Shown: piece by piece, positions 1-8,559 of the stretch
How positions within the stretch are numbered: the stretch's first letter is position 1
Layout of the letters: each line of letters begins with the position of its first letter
Assembly (NCBI GenBank): GCA_963842575.1
Contig: CAWJGS010000010.1
Span: 741,430 to 805,429, forward strand
Origin: JACDER01 sp963842575
GTDB lineage: Bacteria > Actinomycetota > Thermoleophilia > Gaiellales > Gaiellaceae
DNA length: 64,000 nucleotides
Reading direction: 5' to 3'
The notes under the pieces: model-generated
Database searches by the model: none
What the model saw: the letters and a program-made list of their open reading frames with translations, nothing else
What the model was told of the DNA's origin: nothing
Made by a program: the position numbers and the translations under genes

Positions 1-102
1 GATGCGTCGGTCATGCCGACCATGCCGCGGGCGAACACGAATCTGAGCACGCTCGCCGTCGCCGAGAAGATGGCGCAGTTACTTGCCGTTGCCGGCGTGT
101 AA
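1..102 (+). CDS. GMC family oxidoreductase, C-terminal fragment (5' end outside window)
   Basis: Frame 1 is open from the first base to a TAA at 100-102 and encodes 33 residues. The stretch SVMPTMPRANTNL matches the conserved C-terminal segment of glucose-methanol-choline flavoproteins, where the Pro and Asn residues line the FAD/substrate site. These enzymes oxidise alcohols, sugars or choline with FAD. The substrate cannot be told from this fragment. The lipoprotein gene at 115 begins 13 bases after the stop, so the two may be co-transcribed. Confidence 0.8.
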   Translation, partial: DASVMPTMPRANTNLSTLAVAEKMAQLLAVAGV

Positions 103-114
103 CTTTCGGCGCCG

Positions 115-1851
115 GTGAGGCTGCGGCTCGTCCTTCTGTGCGCGTTCGCCCTGTGCGCGGGGCTCGTGGCCGCCGGCTGCGGCGGCGGTAGCCACAAGGC
201 CGTCGGGGCCGCCGTCTGCGGAGAGGCAGGCAGCGTGCCCGCGTCGTACGAGCCGAGCGGCGACATCGTCGCCGACAACGGGTTCCGGCCGGACACCGAC
301 GGCTTCGGGGTCGAGAACTACGGCAACTGCGGCCAGACCAACCTGACCCCCGGGGCAATGAGCGGCCTCTTCGGCGCTCAGCAGGTCTGCCTCAGCGGAC
401 GCGGTGCCGACTGCCAGCTCGATCCGGCCGCGGAGAAGTGGATGGAGGTCACGAACGAGCAGATGGCCGGCGGCCACTGCATGGGGTTCTCCGTCACGGC
501 GCTCCGCTTCTACAGCGGGAACCTCTCCTCGAGCGACTACGGCGCGGACTCCACCTTCGATCTGGAGGTCGCGAACAATCGGCAGCTCGAGTCGACGATC
601 GCCGCAGGTTGGGTCTACCAGTTCCTCCCGCGCGTAACCGACCAGGAGCTCACCGGCCCGCCGAACGCGATCCTGCAGGCCATCGTCGACGGCCTCAGAA
701 AGGACGGCAGCAACCGCTCGGAGGCCTACTCGAACGGCGGGCCGCTCTACACGATCAAGATCTTCAACGCCGACGGCGGGCACGCCATCACGCCGTACGC
801 GGTCGAAGACAAGGGCGACGGGAAGTTCGCCGTCCTCGTCTACGACAACAACTACCCGGGGATCACGCGCGCCGTCGAGTTCGACACGAACGCGAACACG
901 TGGAGCTACAACGCGGCGACCAGACCCGACCTCCCCGAGGCGCTGTATTCGGGCGACGCCGGCCATCCCTACAACATGCGGCTCGACGCGACGCCTCCGG
1001 GCGAGACGACCCCGCAGCCGTTCGACTTCACGAACTCCCCGAACGCCGGCGCCGGATCGGCCGGCTCCTCCGGCTCGGCCACGCTCTACAACCAGATCTC
1101 GCTGCTCGGCAACCCGTCGAACCACGCGCACCTCCTCATTCGCGACAGCCAGGGACGCGTGACCGGCCTGGTGAAGGGGAAGATGGTCAACCAGATCCCC
1201 GGCGTGCAGGTGCAGCAGATCGCGTCGATCGACAACTGGGCCTCGACGCCGGAGCCGAATTACCTCATCCCCAACGACATGAAGGCCATGACGGTTTTCA
1301 TCAACGGCTCCGACCTGAAGAAGCCGGACACGGAGACGCTGACGCTCATCGGCCAGGGCTTCTACACCGAGGTCTCCGACCTGAAGATGACGCCGGGCCA
1401 GAGCGACGGCGTCTACTTCACCGGCGACGGCAAGGGCTTCGTGTATCGCACCGCCCCCGGCCACGACCAGTCGCCGACCGTCGCGAGCGCCATCGCCGTG
1501 GGCGACAACGCCTACGCATTCGCCGCCAAGGCGATCGGCGTCAAGGGCGGCTCACAGCTGACGATGTACATCGACCCGAAGCTGAACGCCTTTGTGCTGG
1601 ACACGACCGGGACGACGCCGGTCAAGTCTCAACAGGGCTACGCGGCCTACGTGCTCTCGGTGGTGAAGGCCGCACCGAACGGCGAGACCACCTGGGTGAA
1701 CGGGAAGAAGGCGATCCTGCTGCAGCCGAAGTCGCAGGCGATCATCGACTACGGTCACCTTCCCGCCGCGAACAAGGACGTCCCGGTCTACACCGGCGCG
1801 TCACCTCTCGAGCTCTCGCAGGCGAAGGTCCAGTACCTCCAGCCCGAGTAA
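115..1851 (+). CDS. Secreted lipoprotein with papain-like Cys-His-Asp/Asn pattern, function unknown
   Basis: 578 residues from a GTG start. The N-terminus is a lipoprotein signal peptide ending LVAAGC, with lipidation expected at Cys22, so the protein should sit on the outer face of the membrane. GGHCMGFS (Cys122), GGHAITPY (His223) and YDNNYP (Asp244/Asn245) occur in the order and spacing of a papain-fold cysteine peptidase or transglutaminase. The second half has alternating hydrophobic strands and a GSAGSSGSA linker near residue 320, suggesting beta-rich domains. I do not recognise the family. Enzymatic activity is an inference from residue order only. TAACTT at 100-105 could be its -10 box. 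Confidence 0.75.
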   Translation: MRLRLVLLCAFALCAGLVAAGCGGGSHKAVGAAVCGEAGSVPASYEPSGDIVADNGFRPDTDGFGVENYGNCGQTNLTPGAMSGLFGAQQVCLSGRGADCQLDPAAEKWMEVTNEQMAGGHCMGFSVTALRFYSGNLSSSDYGADSTFDLEVANNRQLESTIAAGWVYQFLPRVTDQELTGPPNAILQAIVDGLRKDGSNRSEAYSNGGPLYTIKIFNADGGHAITPYAVEDKGDGKFAVLVYDNNYPGITRAVEFDTNANTWSYNAATRPDLPEALYSGDAGHPYNMRLDATPPGETTPQPFDFTNSPNAGAGSAGSSGSATLYNQISLLGNPSNHAHLLIRDSQGRVTGLVKGKMVNQIPGVQVQQIASIDNWASTPEPNYLIPNDMKAMTVFINGSDLKKPDTETLTLIGQGFYTEVSDLKMTPGQSDGVYFTGDGKGFVYRTAPGHDQSPTVASAIAVGDNAYAFAAKAIGVKGGSQLTMYIDPKLNAFVLDTTGTTPVKSQQGYAAYVLSVVKAAPNGETTWVNGKKAILLQPKSQAIIDYGHLPAANKDVPVYTGASPLELSQAKVQYLQPE

Positions 1852-3080
1852 CGTTGCGCGGGTGAAGAGAGTCGCCGGACCGCTCGCCGTTCTGCTCGCC
1901 GCAGTCCTCGCGGGCTGTGGGAGCGGAGGCGGAGGCGGCAAGCACGGCGACGACGACGACGTCGAGCGGCCAGCAGGGGGTACTCGTGCAGCTCCAGGAG
2001 CAGAACTTCTCCGGCGAGAGCGGAAACGTGACCCTGACCGCGATGGGGTCGAAGACAAAGGTGGACATCGAGATGTCGAGCTACGCGGCGAACGCGCAGC
2101 CGGCGCACATCCACAAGGGGACGTGCGCCAAGCTCGACCCCACCCCCGCGTATCCGCTGAAGAACGTCGTCAACGGGAAGTCCGTCACGACCGTGGACGT
2201 CCCGCTCACGAAGCTTTTGAACGGAAAGTACGCGGTCAACATCCACCGCTCGGCGAAGCAGCTGAAGGTCTACGTCGTCTGCGGCGATATCACGCGGCAC
2301 TCCGCGCCGACGCCGACGGACACAATCGGCGAACAGGGCGGCGACTAGACTCAAGCTCAGCCGCGTCCAGGTGAGCTCGTGCCTGAGCGGCAGCAGGTAG
2401 GACGCCTCGAGTAGCGGCCGCACGCAAGCGAAGAGCGCGTCCCGCTCCTCGGGCTCGATCGCCGCGAGCGAGCTGGTCGTCGCGTAGAGGTCGAGCAGCT
2501 CGTCGGGACCGACCGTGATCGAGTCCACGAACCGTTCGTACCGGAGCGGTTCGAAGCGCGAGTCGAGGAATGCGTCGTCCCAGGGCGGTCTCCGCTGCGC
2601 TCTGAAGCGCTCCCACGGCTCACGGAGCAGCTCCTGCGCCGCGTCGGGGAGGGGCGGCTCGGTCTCCCACCAGTGGGTCCAGATCATGGCCAGCCCGCCG
2701 CCTGGACGGAGCACGCGCGCGATCTCCGGGATCGCCAGCTCGGGATCGAACCAGTGGAACGCCTCGCCGACGAAGACGGCATCGACGCTCGCGTCCTCGA
2801 GCGGGATCTCCTCGGCCGTGCCCGCGAGCACATCGCCGTCCTCGATCAATGCGCGCATCGCGTCGTTCGGCTCGACGGCGACGACGTGGTCGAACCGGAG
2901 GACAAGCTCGTGCGTGAGCCGCCCCGTTCCGGCGGCGAGATCCAGCACGCGCACACCACGGGTAAGCCCGAGGACCTCCTGCGCCAGGTCCAGCGCTTCC
3001 TGCGAGTACGGCGGGCGGACGCGGTGGTAGAGCTCGGCGACGCGCCCGAAGCTCAGGCGGAGCGGCGGATCAGCCGACAC
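1788..3080 (-). CDS. Class I SAM-dependent methyltransferase
   Basis: The first about 240 residues form a Rossmann methyltransferase. Motif I is VLDLAAGTG at residues 45-53, the acidic motif II is VVAVEPND, and VGEAFHWFD and ARVLRPGG follow as in small-molecule methyltransferases of the 'FGRVAELYHRVRPPY' type. The GTG start overlaps the stop of the upstream acyl-CoA dehydrogenase by 11 bases. Homologous proteins usually end just after a segment like LPLRHELTWTR (about 2370). Here the frame runs about 190 residues further, entirely antisense to the convergent lipoprotein, and that tail is Arg-rich nonsense. A one-base shift near 2370 would give an immediate TGA, so the true end is probably about 2365. 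The substrate is unknown. Confidence 0.7.
   Translation of the reverse strand: MSADPPLRLSFGRVAELYHRVRPPYSQEALDLAQEVLGLTRGVRVLDLAAGTGRLTHELVLRFDHVVAVEPNDAMRALIEDGDVLAGTAEEIPLEDASVDAVFVGEAFHWFDPELAIPEIARVLRPGGGLAMIWTHWWETEPPLPDAAQELLREPWERFRAQRRPPWDDAFLDSRFEPLRYERFVDSITVGPDELLDLYATTSSLAAIEPEERDALFACVRPLLEASYLLPLRHELTWTRLSLSLVAALFADCVRRRRRGVPRDIAADDVDLQLLRRAVDVDRVLSVQKLRERDVHGRDGLPVDDVLQRIRGGGVELGARPLVDVRRLRVRRVARHLDVHLCLRPHRGQGHVSALAGEVLLLELHEYPLLAARRRRRRRACRLRLRSHSPRGLRRAERRAVRRLSSPAQRYSGWRYWTFACESSRGDAPV
1862..2348 (+). CDS. Small lipoprotein with CHRD / Cu-Zn-SOD-like domain, one frameshift
   Basis: The GTG at 1862 opens a clear lipoprotein signal peptide (VLLAAVLAGC) in frame 2. The body of the protein is in frame 3 from about 1935 to the TAG at 2346-2348. 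It includes PAHIHKGTC and YVVCGDI, typical of CHRD-like or copper/zinc superoxide-dismutase-like secreted domains. The Gly/Thr-rich linker at about 1925-1960 must contain a one-base indel joining the two frames, giving roughly 160 residues. A sequencing error or a young mutation would look the same. The start lies 10 bases after the previous stop, so co-transcription is likely. No catalytic activity is claimed. Confidence 0.6.
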
Positions 3081-4251
3081 CGGCCAGGAGGAAGGCCCGG
3101 TTCTCCTTGAGCATCTGCCGCGCGATCACGAGACGCTGGATCTGGTTCGTCCCCTCGTAGATCTGCGTGATCTTCGCGTCGCGCATCATCCGCTCGACCG
3201 GGTACTCGCGCATGTAGCCGTACCCGCCGAGCACCTGGACGGCGTCGGTGGTCACGTCCATCGCCACGTCGGTGCAGTAGAGCTTCGCCATCGCGGAGAT
3301 CTTGGTGACCTCATCCGCCGGTGCGCCCTCGTCGATCATCAGCCCGCACTTGTACAGCAGGCCTCGGGCCGCCTCGCACTTCGTCTCCATGTCGGCGAGC
3401 ATCGCCGCGATCAGCTGGTGCTGCGCAATCGGCTTGCCCATCGTCTCCCGCGTGCGCGCATACTCGAGCGCATAGTCGGTCGCGCCCTGCGCCAGGCCGA
3501 GACCCTGGGCGCCGATTCCGGGACGTGAGCGGTCGAGGATCCGCATCGCGATCCGGAACCCCTCGCCCTCCTCGCCGAGAAGGTTCTCCGCGGCGACGCG
3601 GCAGTCGTTGAAGAAGATCTCGCCCGTGGTCGAGCCCTTGATCCCCATCTTCGGCTCGATCCGCCCGACCTCGAACCCCGGGGCGCTCGCCTCGACGAGG
3701 AAGGCGGAGATGCCTGCGTGCCCCGCCTCGGGATCGGTCTTGGCGAAGACGGTGTAGAGGTCGGCGACTCCGGCGTTCGTGATGAAGCGCTTGGAGCCGT
3801 TCAGGACGTACTCGCCGCCGTGGCGCTCAGCCGTCGTGCGCATCGCCGCCGAGTCCGATCCCGAGCCCGGCTCGGTGAGCGCATACGCGCACAGCCATTC
3901 TCCGCTCGCGAGCTTCGGGAGGTAACGCCGCTTCTGCTCCTCGTCGCCGGCCAGCTTGAGCCCGAGCGAGCCGAGCTCCTGCACGGCGAGGAGGAGGCCG
4001 GTCGTCGCGCAGACCTTGGAGATCTCCTCGATCGCGACGAGCACCATCAGCGCCCCCGTGCCCGTCCCGCCGTACTCCTCCTCGAAGGGAAGGCCGAAGA
4101 TGTCGTACTCGCGGAACAGCTCGACCATGTCCCACGGGAACTCGGCGGTCTTGTCGATCTCCTCGGCGCGCGGCGCGACGCGCTCGCGCGCGAGCGTGCG
4201 GACGATGTCGCGGATCTCGCGCTGCTCGTCGGTCAGCGGGTCGTAGCGCAC
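3070..4251 (-). CDS. Acyl-CoA dehydrogenase
   Basis: 393 residues, normal length for the family. N-terminal helical domain, middle beta domain (TEPGSGSDSAAM, then RFITNAG) and C-terminal helical domain are all present. The catalytic base is the Glu of YEGTNQIQR (Glu366), as in short/medium-chain and bacterial acyl-CoA dehydrogenases. It would introduce the alpha-beta double bond into an acyl-CoA, passing electrons from FAD to ETF. Chain-length preference cannot be read from the sequence. GTG start at 4251 is preceded by TACACT (4258-4263) and a 6-nt spacer, so the mRNA is probably leaderless. The downstream methyltransferase overlaps it and is likely co-transcribed. Confidence 0.95.
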   Translation of the reverse strand: MRYDPLTDEQREIRDIVRTLARERVAPRAEEIDKTAEFPWDMVELFREYDIFGLPFEEEYGGTGTGALMVLVAIEEISKVCATTGLLLAVQELGSLGLKLAGDEEQKRRYLPKLASGEWLCAYALTEPGSGSDSAAMRTTAERHGGEYVLNGSKRFITNAGVADLYTVFAKTDPEAGHAGISAFLVEASAPGFEVGRIEPKMGIKGSTTGEIFFNDCRVAAENLLGEEGEGFRIAMRILDRSRPGIGAQGLGLAQGATDYALEYARTRETMGKPIAQHQLIAAMLADMETKCEAARGLLYKCGLMIDEGAPADEVTKISAMAKLYCTDVAMDVTTDAVQVLGGYGYMREYPVERMMRDAKITQIYEGTNQIQRLVIARQMLKENRAFLLAGVG

Positions 4252-4283
4252 GCGCTGAGTGTAGTGCCAGCACGAGCAACGAG

Positions 4284-4304
4284 AAGGCCCGCCGGGCGGG
4301 CCTT
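4284..4304 (-). terminator. Hairpin terminator after the 118-residue secreted protein
   Basis: AAGGCCCGC and GCGGGCCTT form a perfect 9-bp stem with a 3-nt loop between the stop of the gene at 4331 and the promoter of the acyl-CoA dehydrogenase. The minus-strand tail is only weakly T-rich. It would separate two same-strand transcription units. Confidence 0.6.
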
Positions 4305-4330
4305 CGTCGCATCGACACGCACCTGGCGTG

Positions 4331-4687
4331 TTACTTGATTGTGAGCTTCAGGTGGTTGTCGTCTGACGCCTGCTTGACCATCGTGATCCGGTAGATGCCC
4401 TTCGCCTTGAGCGTCAGCTTCGCGCCGACCGGATCGATCCTGGTGCCGCCGGGACCCTTGATCTTGAGCGCAGCCTCGTCGAGGTTGACGAGCGTCACCG
4501 CGCCGTGGCGGACGACGGTCTTCACGTACTTCCGTTGACTCGGCCCTCCGCCGAGATAGAACCAGTGGCAGCCCGGATCTCGCATCGCAACGATCAGCTG
4601 CGACGGCCCGGCTGCGGCGCCCGGCCCTGCGAGAGCGGCTGCCGCGAACAGTGCTGCTGAGATTCCGGTGAGAAAGATCTTGCGCAT
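4331..4687 (-). CDS. Small secreted protein, function unknown
   Basis: 118 residues with a Sec signal peptide (hydrophobic residues 5-20, likely cleaved after AAA near residue 26). The mature part is a short all-beta-looking domain with one Cys (DPGCHWF) and a C-terminal strand NHLKLTIK. Size and layout recall the secreted cupredoxin at 13963, but no Cys-His-Met copper triad is visible, so copper binding is not claimed. The ATG has a good Shine-Dalgarno (GGAGG, 5 nt upstream). TTAAAT lies further upstream as a possible -10, so this gene has a leader, unlike many neighbours. Confidence 0.7.
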   Translation of the reverse strand: MRKIFLTGISAALFAAAALAGPGAAAGPSQLIVAMRDPGCHWFYLGGGPSQRKYVKTVVRHGAVTLVNLDEAALKIKGPGGTRIDPVGAKLTLKAKGIYRITMVKQASDDNHLKLTIK

Positions 4688-4830
4688 CGTTTCCTCCGAT
4701 GGTCGCGTGTCGATTTAACACATCAGACACGTCGAGCGGACGGAACACGTCCGCGGAGACGCCGACTCGGCGTCAGTGAGAACTACGCATCGGCAACTCG
4801 GCTCGAGCCGACTGCGATACGGTGCCGCAC

Positions 4831-5289
4831 ATGGCCAACGCGACCCTGCACACCAACCACGGCCCGATCGAGGTCGAGCTCTTCGACGAGGACGCACCGA
4901 AGACCGTCGGCAACTTCACCAAGCTCGCCGGCGAGGGCTTCTACGACGGCGTCGTCTTCCACCGGGTCATCCCCGACTTCATGATCCAGGGCGGCGACCC
5001 GACCGGCACCGGCACGGGCGGCCCCGGCTACACGTTCGAGGACGAGTTCAACGACCACCCGGTCGAGCGCGGCGCCCTCGCGATGGCGAACGCCGGGCCC
5101 AACACGAACGGAAGCCAGTTCTTCATCGTCACCGCCGACGCCTGCCCCTGGCTGGACGGAAAGCACACGGTGTTCGGGCGCGTCACGGGCGGGATGGAGG
5201 CGGTCGACACCATCTCGAACCTCCCGGTCGACTCGCGCGACAAGCCGGCCGACGACGCGGTCATCGAGCGCGTCGAGCTAGCCGAGTAG
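4831..5289 (+). CDS. Peptidyl-prolyl cis-trans isomerase, cyclophilin type
   Basis: About 152 residues, the compact single-domain bacterial cyclophilin. The active-site segments FHRVIPDFMIQGGDP (catalytic Arg), NGSQFFIV and WLDGKHTVFG are intact. It accelerates proline isomerisation during folding and has no signal peptide, so it acts in the cytoplasm. I prefer ATG at 4831 over GTG at 4822 because TACGGT ends 7 nt before it and homologues begin close to MANATLHT. It is divergent from the secreted protein at 4687 and convergent with the protease at 5292, only 2 bases away. Confidence 0.95.
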   Translation: MANATLHTNHGPIEVELFDEDAPKTVGNFTKLAGEGFYDGVVFHRVIPDFMIQGGDPTGTGTGGPGYTFEDEFNDHPVERGALAMANAGPNTNGSQFFIVTADACPWLDGKHTVFGRVTGGMEAVDTISNLPVDSRDKPADDAVIERVELAE

Positions 5290-5291
5290 GG

Positions 5292-6083
5292 CTAGGGCAG
5301 CGAGACGAACTGGCCCAGGAAGGCGCGGGCCTGCGGCGTGTCCAGCCGGTAGTCCAGGTTCGTCGAGCGGCAGACGCTGTCGCCCGAGATCGTGATCGAG
5401 ACCTGCAGATTGCTCGAGCCGAGGAACTGCGGGCCGCCGGAGTCGCCGAAGCAGGTGCCGCCGTCCCCGTGCGACGGGTTCTCCGAGAGGCGGAGCCACA
5501 CCTTGTTGAGCGCATTGAAGCTGCCGGTCGCGACGCGGCGGTCGCCCGTGAACGGATAGACCTTGCCTCCAGGCGCGTTCGTCGGCTCCTGGTCGCCGTA
5601 GCCGACCGAGGTGAATGACGCGCTCTTGATGCTCTTGTCCTTGCTCATCCGGTCGAGCAGCCCGGCTGTCGGGAGCTGGACGGGCGCGATTCCCTGGATC
5701 GGGTGCGCAAAGGTGACGACCGCGATGTCCTCGGGATCGGACGCCCGTTGGTTGAACAGCGGATTCGTGTGCATCGTCCCCGTGTAGACCTTGGACGTCG
5801 CCGCGTCGAACTGCGAGTCGAAGCTGACGCCGACGTTGCTGATCCCGTTCGCCTCCAGGAACGCCGTGCAGTGGGATGCCGTGAGGAAGACCGTCGGCGA
5901 GATCAACGTGCCGGAGCATTCGATCCGGTACTCGTGCCGGGTCGGGCTGAAGAACACGAGCGCGCCCGTGCTGGGGTGACCGGTTCCGTCCGGCTGCCCA
6001 TAGGTGATCGCATACGCACTCGAGGCGACGATGGCCGCAAACACCGCAGCGAGAAGGAAGGGCGGCTTCCTCACGTGCCGCAT
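5292..6083 (-). CDS. Secreted trypsin-like serine protease (S1 family)
   Basis: 263 residues with a signal peptide (about residues 7-25, ending SSAYA). A chymotrypsin fold is indicated by LTASHC (His71), DIAVV (Asp119) and GDSGGP (Ser215), the complete catalytic triad. Paired cysteines flank the His and Ser, as expected for an exported enzyme. Only a very short stretch separates the signal peptide from the protease domain, so there is little or no propeptide. ATG at 6083 is the only start that places the signal peptide correctly. The specificity pocket cannot be assigned with certainty. It is divergent from the amidohydrolase at 6132. Confidence 0.92.
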   Translation of the reverse strand: MRHVRKPPFLLAAVFAAIVASSAYAITYGQPDGTGHPSTGALVFFSPTRHEYRIECSGTLISPTVFLTASHCTAFLEANGISNVGVSFDSQFDAATSKVYTGTMHTNPLFNQRASDPEDIAVVTFAHPIQGIAPVQLPTAGLLDRMSKDKSIKSASFTSVGYGDQEPTNAPGGKVYPFTGDRRVATGSFNALNKVWLRLSENPSHGDGGTCFGDSGGPQFLGSSNLQVSITISGDSVCRSTNLDYRLDTPQARAFLGQFVSLP

Positions 6084-6131
6084 GCTACCGGGATCCCCTG
6101 GAATTCGAACGGTGCGACGTAGGATCCAGGT

Positions 6132-7679
6132 GTGATTCTCGAGAACGGGACCGTCCGCACGATGGAGCCGTCGCTGCCCGAGGCGCGTGCGCTCGCGATC
6201 GCGGGAGACCGCATCGCGGGAGGGATCGGGACGCACGAGACGGCACTGGCGAGCCCGGAGCGCGTCGACCTCGGCGGCCGCTGCGTGCTGCCGGGATTCA
6301 CGGACTCGCACGTCCACTTCCTGCTGTGGTCGCTGGCGCAGAACGAGATCCAGCTCAAGGACACGAGCACGCTGGAGGAGGCCGTCGCGCGGGTTGCCGA
6401 GGCGGCGGCACGCGCACCGCGCGGTGCCTGGATCCGCGGCAGCGGCTGGCGGAGCGGCGACTGGTCGCCCCCGGTCGAGCCGACGAAGCACGACCTCGAC
6501 GCGGTGGCCTCCGACTCGCCGGTCGCGCTGATCGCACGGGACGGGCACTCGCTCTGGCTCAACTCGGCCGCACTCGCCCTCGCCGACGGCGACCTGCGGG
6601 TCCCCGGCGGCGTGGTCGAGACGGACGCGTCCGGTGAGCCGACGGGCGTCCTGCGCGAGGAGTCCGCCTGGGAGTTCCGCCGCAAGCGCATGCTCGCCGC
6701 GATCTCGGAGGCGGAGTGGCTCGACCTGATGCGACCGGCGCTCCGGCTGGCGGCGTCCCGCGGCGTCACCTCCATCCACGACAAGGACGGCTGGCTGGGG
6801 GCGCTCCCCCGCTTCCAGGCGCTCCGCCGCGAGGACGGGCTGCCGCTGCGGGTCTGGCAGTCCCTCCCGGCGGCGAAGCTGGACGAGATCGCCGAGGTCG
6901 GCCTCGCATCCGGCCTGGGGGACGACTACCTGCGCGTCGGCTACATCAAGGCGTTCATGGACGGCACGCTCGGGTCGGAGACCGCGCGACTCCTGGACGG
7001 CTCGGGCGTGGAGATCACGAGCCGGGAGGAGCTGGCAGACATCGTCCGCAGGGCCTCCGCCGCCGGCTTTCCCGTGGCCGTGCACGCCATCGGCGACCTG
7101 GCCAACCGCGACGCCCTCGACGCCTTCGAGGAGACCCGCGACCTGTGGGCGCCGAAGGGCCTCCGGCCCCGCATCGAGCACGCCCAGCTCCTCGCCTGGG
7201 ACGACGTCCCGCGCTTCGCCTCCATCGGCGTCGCCGCCTCCGTCCAGTTCACGCATGCGACCTCCGACCGTGACCTCGCCGACCGCATCTGGGCCGGCTT
7301 CGAGGAGCGCGCGTACGCATACCGCTCGCTATGGGACGCCGGCGCGCTCGTCGCGAACGGCTCCGACGCCCCGGTCGAGGAGCTCGATCCGCTCGCGGGG
7401 CTCCGGGCCGGCGTGCTGCGAACACAGGACGACCGTCCCGCGTGGCATCCCGAGCAGGCGCTCACGGTCGAGGAGGCGCTGCAGGCGACCACCGTGAATC
7501 CGGCCTGGCTCACCGGCGACGAACGGCGACGCGGCAAGCTCGTGCCCGGCTACCTCGCCGACCTGGTCGTGCTCGACCGCGATCCGCTCTCGTGCGAGCC
7601 CGAGGAGCTGCGCGAGCTGTCGGTGGTGGCGACGATGTGCGGCGGGAGATGGACGCACAACCCGCCGCCGTGGAACTGA
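6132..7679 (+). CDS. Amidohydrolase family 3 (YtcJ-like) protein
   Basis: 515 residues. PGFTDSHVHF at residues 54-63 supplies the first metal-binding His pair (His60, His62). GVTSIHDKDG, VAVHAIGD, IEHAQLL and ANGSDAPV follow in the order expected of the amidohydrolase TIM barrel, and a C-terminal beta domain returns to PGYLADLVVLDRDP. Family members hydrolyse amides or related bonds of mostly unknown substrates. GTG at 6132 is preceded by TAGGAT at 6120-6125 with a 6-nt gap, which fits a leaderless start. The VOC and GNAT genes follow within a few bases, suggesting a three-gene operon. Confidence 0.9.
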   Translation: MILENGTVRTMEPSLPEARALAIAGDRIAGGIGTHETALASPERVDLGGRCVLPGFTDSHVHFLLWSLAQNEIQLKDTSTLEEAVARVAEAAARAPRGAWIRGSGWRSGDWSPPVEPTKHDLDAVASDSPVALIARDGHSLWLNSAALALADGDLRVPGGVVETDASGEPTGVLREESAWEFRRKRMLAAISEAEWLDLMRPALRLAASRGVTSIHDKDGWLGALPRFQALRREDGLPLRVWQSLPAAKLDEIAEVGLASGLGDDYLRVGYIKAFMDGTLGSETARLLDGSGVEITSREELADIVRRASAAGFPVAVHAIGDLANRDALDAFEETRDLWAPKGLRPRIEHAQLLAWDDVPRFASIGVAASVQFTHATSDRDLADRIWAGFEERAYAYRSLWDAGALVANGSDAPVEELDPLAGLRAGVLRTQDDRPAWHPEQALTVEEALQATTVNPAWLTGDERRRGKLVPGYLADLVVLDRDPLSCEPEELRELSVVATMCGGRWTHNPPPWN

Positions 7680-7680
7680 C

Positions 7681-8085
7681 GTGAGCGTCCTCCGCGTCAC
7701 GCCGATCCTGAACGTGTCCGACGTCGGCGCGAGCATCGAGTGGTTCGAGCAGTTCGGCTGGCGACGGGGGTTCACGTGGAACGAGGGCGGCTCCATCGCG
7801 GGGGCGGCGGCAGCCGACGCCAACGGGCCGGCGGGCTTCGGGTCCGTGTGCACCGACGACACCGAGATGTTTCTCTGCCTGGACGGCCAGGGTGAGCGCG
7901 GGACCTGGGTGAGCTGGTGGGTACGCAATGTCGCTGAGGTCGACGCGATCCACGAGCGCGCTCTGCAGGTGGGTGCGGAGATCACGTATCCGCCGACGGA
8001 CGAGCCGTGGGGGATCCGCGAGTTTCATCTGCGCCATCCGGACGGGCATACGTTCCGGGTCAGCGCAGGCCTGCACGCGGAGTGA
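7681..8085 (+). CDS. VOC (glyoxalase/bleomycin-resistance fold) protein
   Basis: 134 residues, single vicinal-oxygen-chelate domain of two beta-alpha-beta-beta-beta units. LNVSDVGASIEWFEQFGW opens the first unit, and WGIREFHLRHPDGHTFRVS closes the second and carries the family's C-terminal metal-ligand position. The role may be a ring-cleaving or isomerising enzyme, or antibiotic binding, and cannot be chosen from the sequence. It begins 1 base after the amidohydrolase stop, and its own stop overlaps the next gene as GTGA. Confidence 0.88.
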   Translation: MSVLRVTPILNVSDVGASIEWFEQFGWRRGFTWNEGGSIAGAAAADANGPAGFGSVCTDDTEMFLCLDGQGERGTWVSWWVRNVAEVDAIHERALQVGAEITYPPTDEPWGIREFHLRHPDGHTFRVSAGLHAE

Positions 8086-8559
8086 GCGGGCTCTTGATCC
8101 GCGCCGGCGTCCCGGAGGACGTCGAGGCGCTGCTCGGCGTCCAGCGCGATGCCTGCACCACGGCGTTCGCGCACATCTTCCCGCCCGAGCAGTACCCCTT
8201 CCCCGACGAGGCCGTCCGTGAGGAGTGGCGGAAGAGCCTTTCCGGCGAGACGGTCGAGGTGCACGTCGCCGAGGTCGAGGGCCTGCCGGCCGGCGTCGTG
8301 ACGATCGGCGGCGAGTTCCTCAGCCAGCTGTACGTGCTGCCCGGGCACCAGGGCGGCGGCGTCGGATCGGCGCTGCACGACCACGCGCTCGAGCGGCTAC
8401 GCGCCGAGTGGGAACGAGCGCGCGCGCCTGTGGTGCCTGGAGGAGAACCGGAACGCGCGTCGCTTCTACGAGCGACGTGGCTGGGAGCTCACCGAGGAGA
8501 CGCGTGTCGTCCCGTTCCCGCCGAACCCGATCGACGTGCAGTACACGAAGTCGCTCTAG
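8082..8559 (+). CDS. GNAT family N-acetyltransferase, one frameshift near 8409
   Basis: The GTGA overlap with the VOC gene starts a typical acetyltransferase: IRAGVPEDVEALLGVQRD at the N-terminus, then LSQLYVLPGHQGGGVGSAL, the acetyl-CoA pyrophosphate loop. After LRAE the frame breaks. The expected C-terminal segment LWCLEENRNARRFYERRGW continues one frame over and ends with TAG at 8557-8559. Removing a single T at 8409 (GAGTGGG) restores a continuous protein of about 158 residues. The acceptor substrate is unknown. It is convergent with, and overlaps by 4 bases, the M20 peptidase. Confidence 0.75.

Noticed and set aside
4331..4687. Secreted protein as a cupredoxin
   Set aside because: It has one Cys, but no His-Cys-His-Met set in copper-site order.
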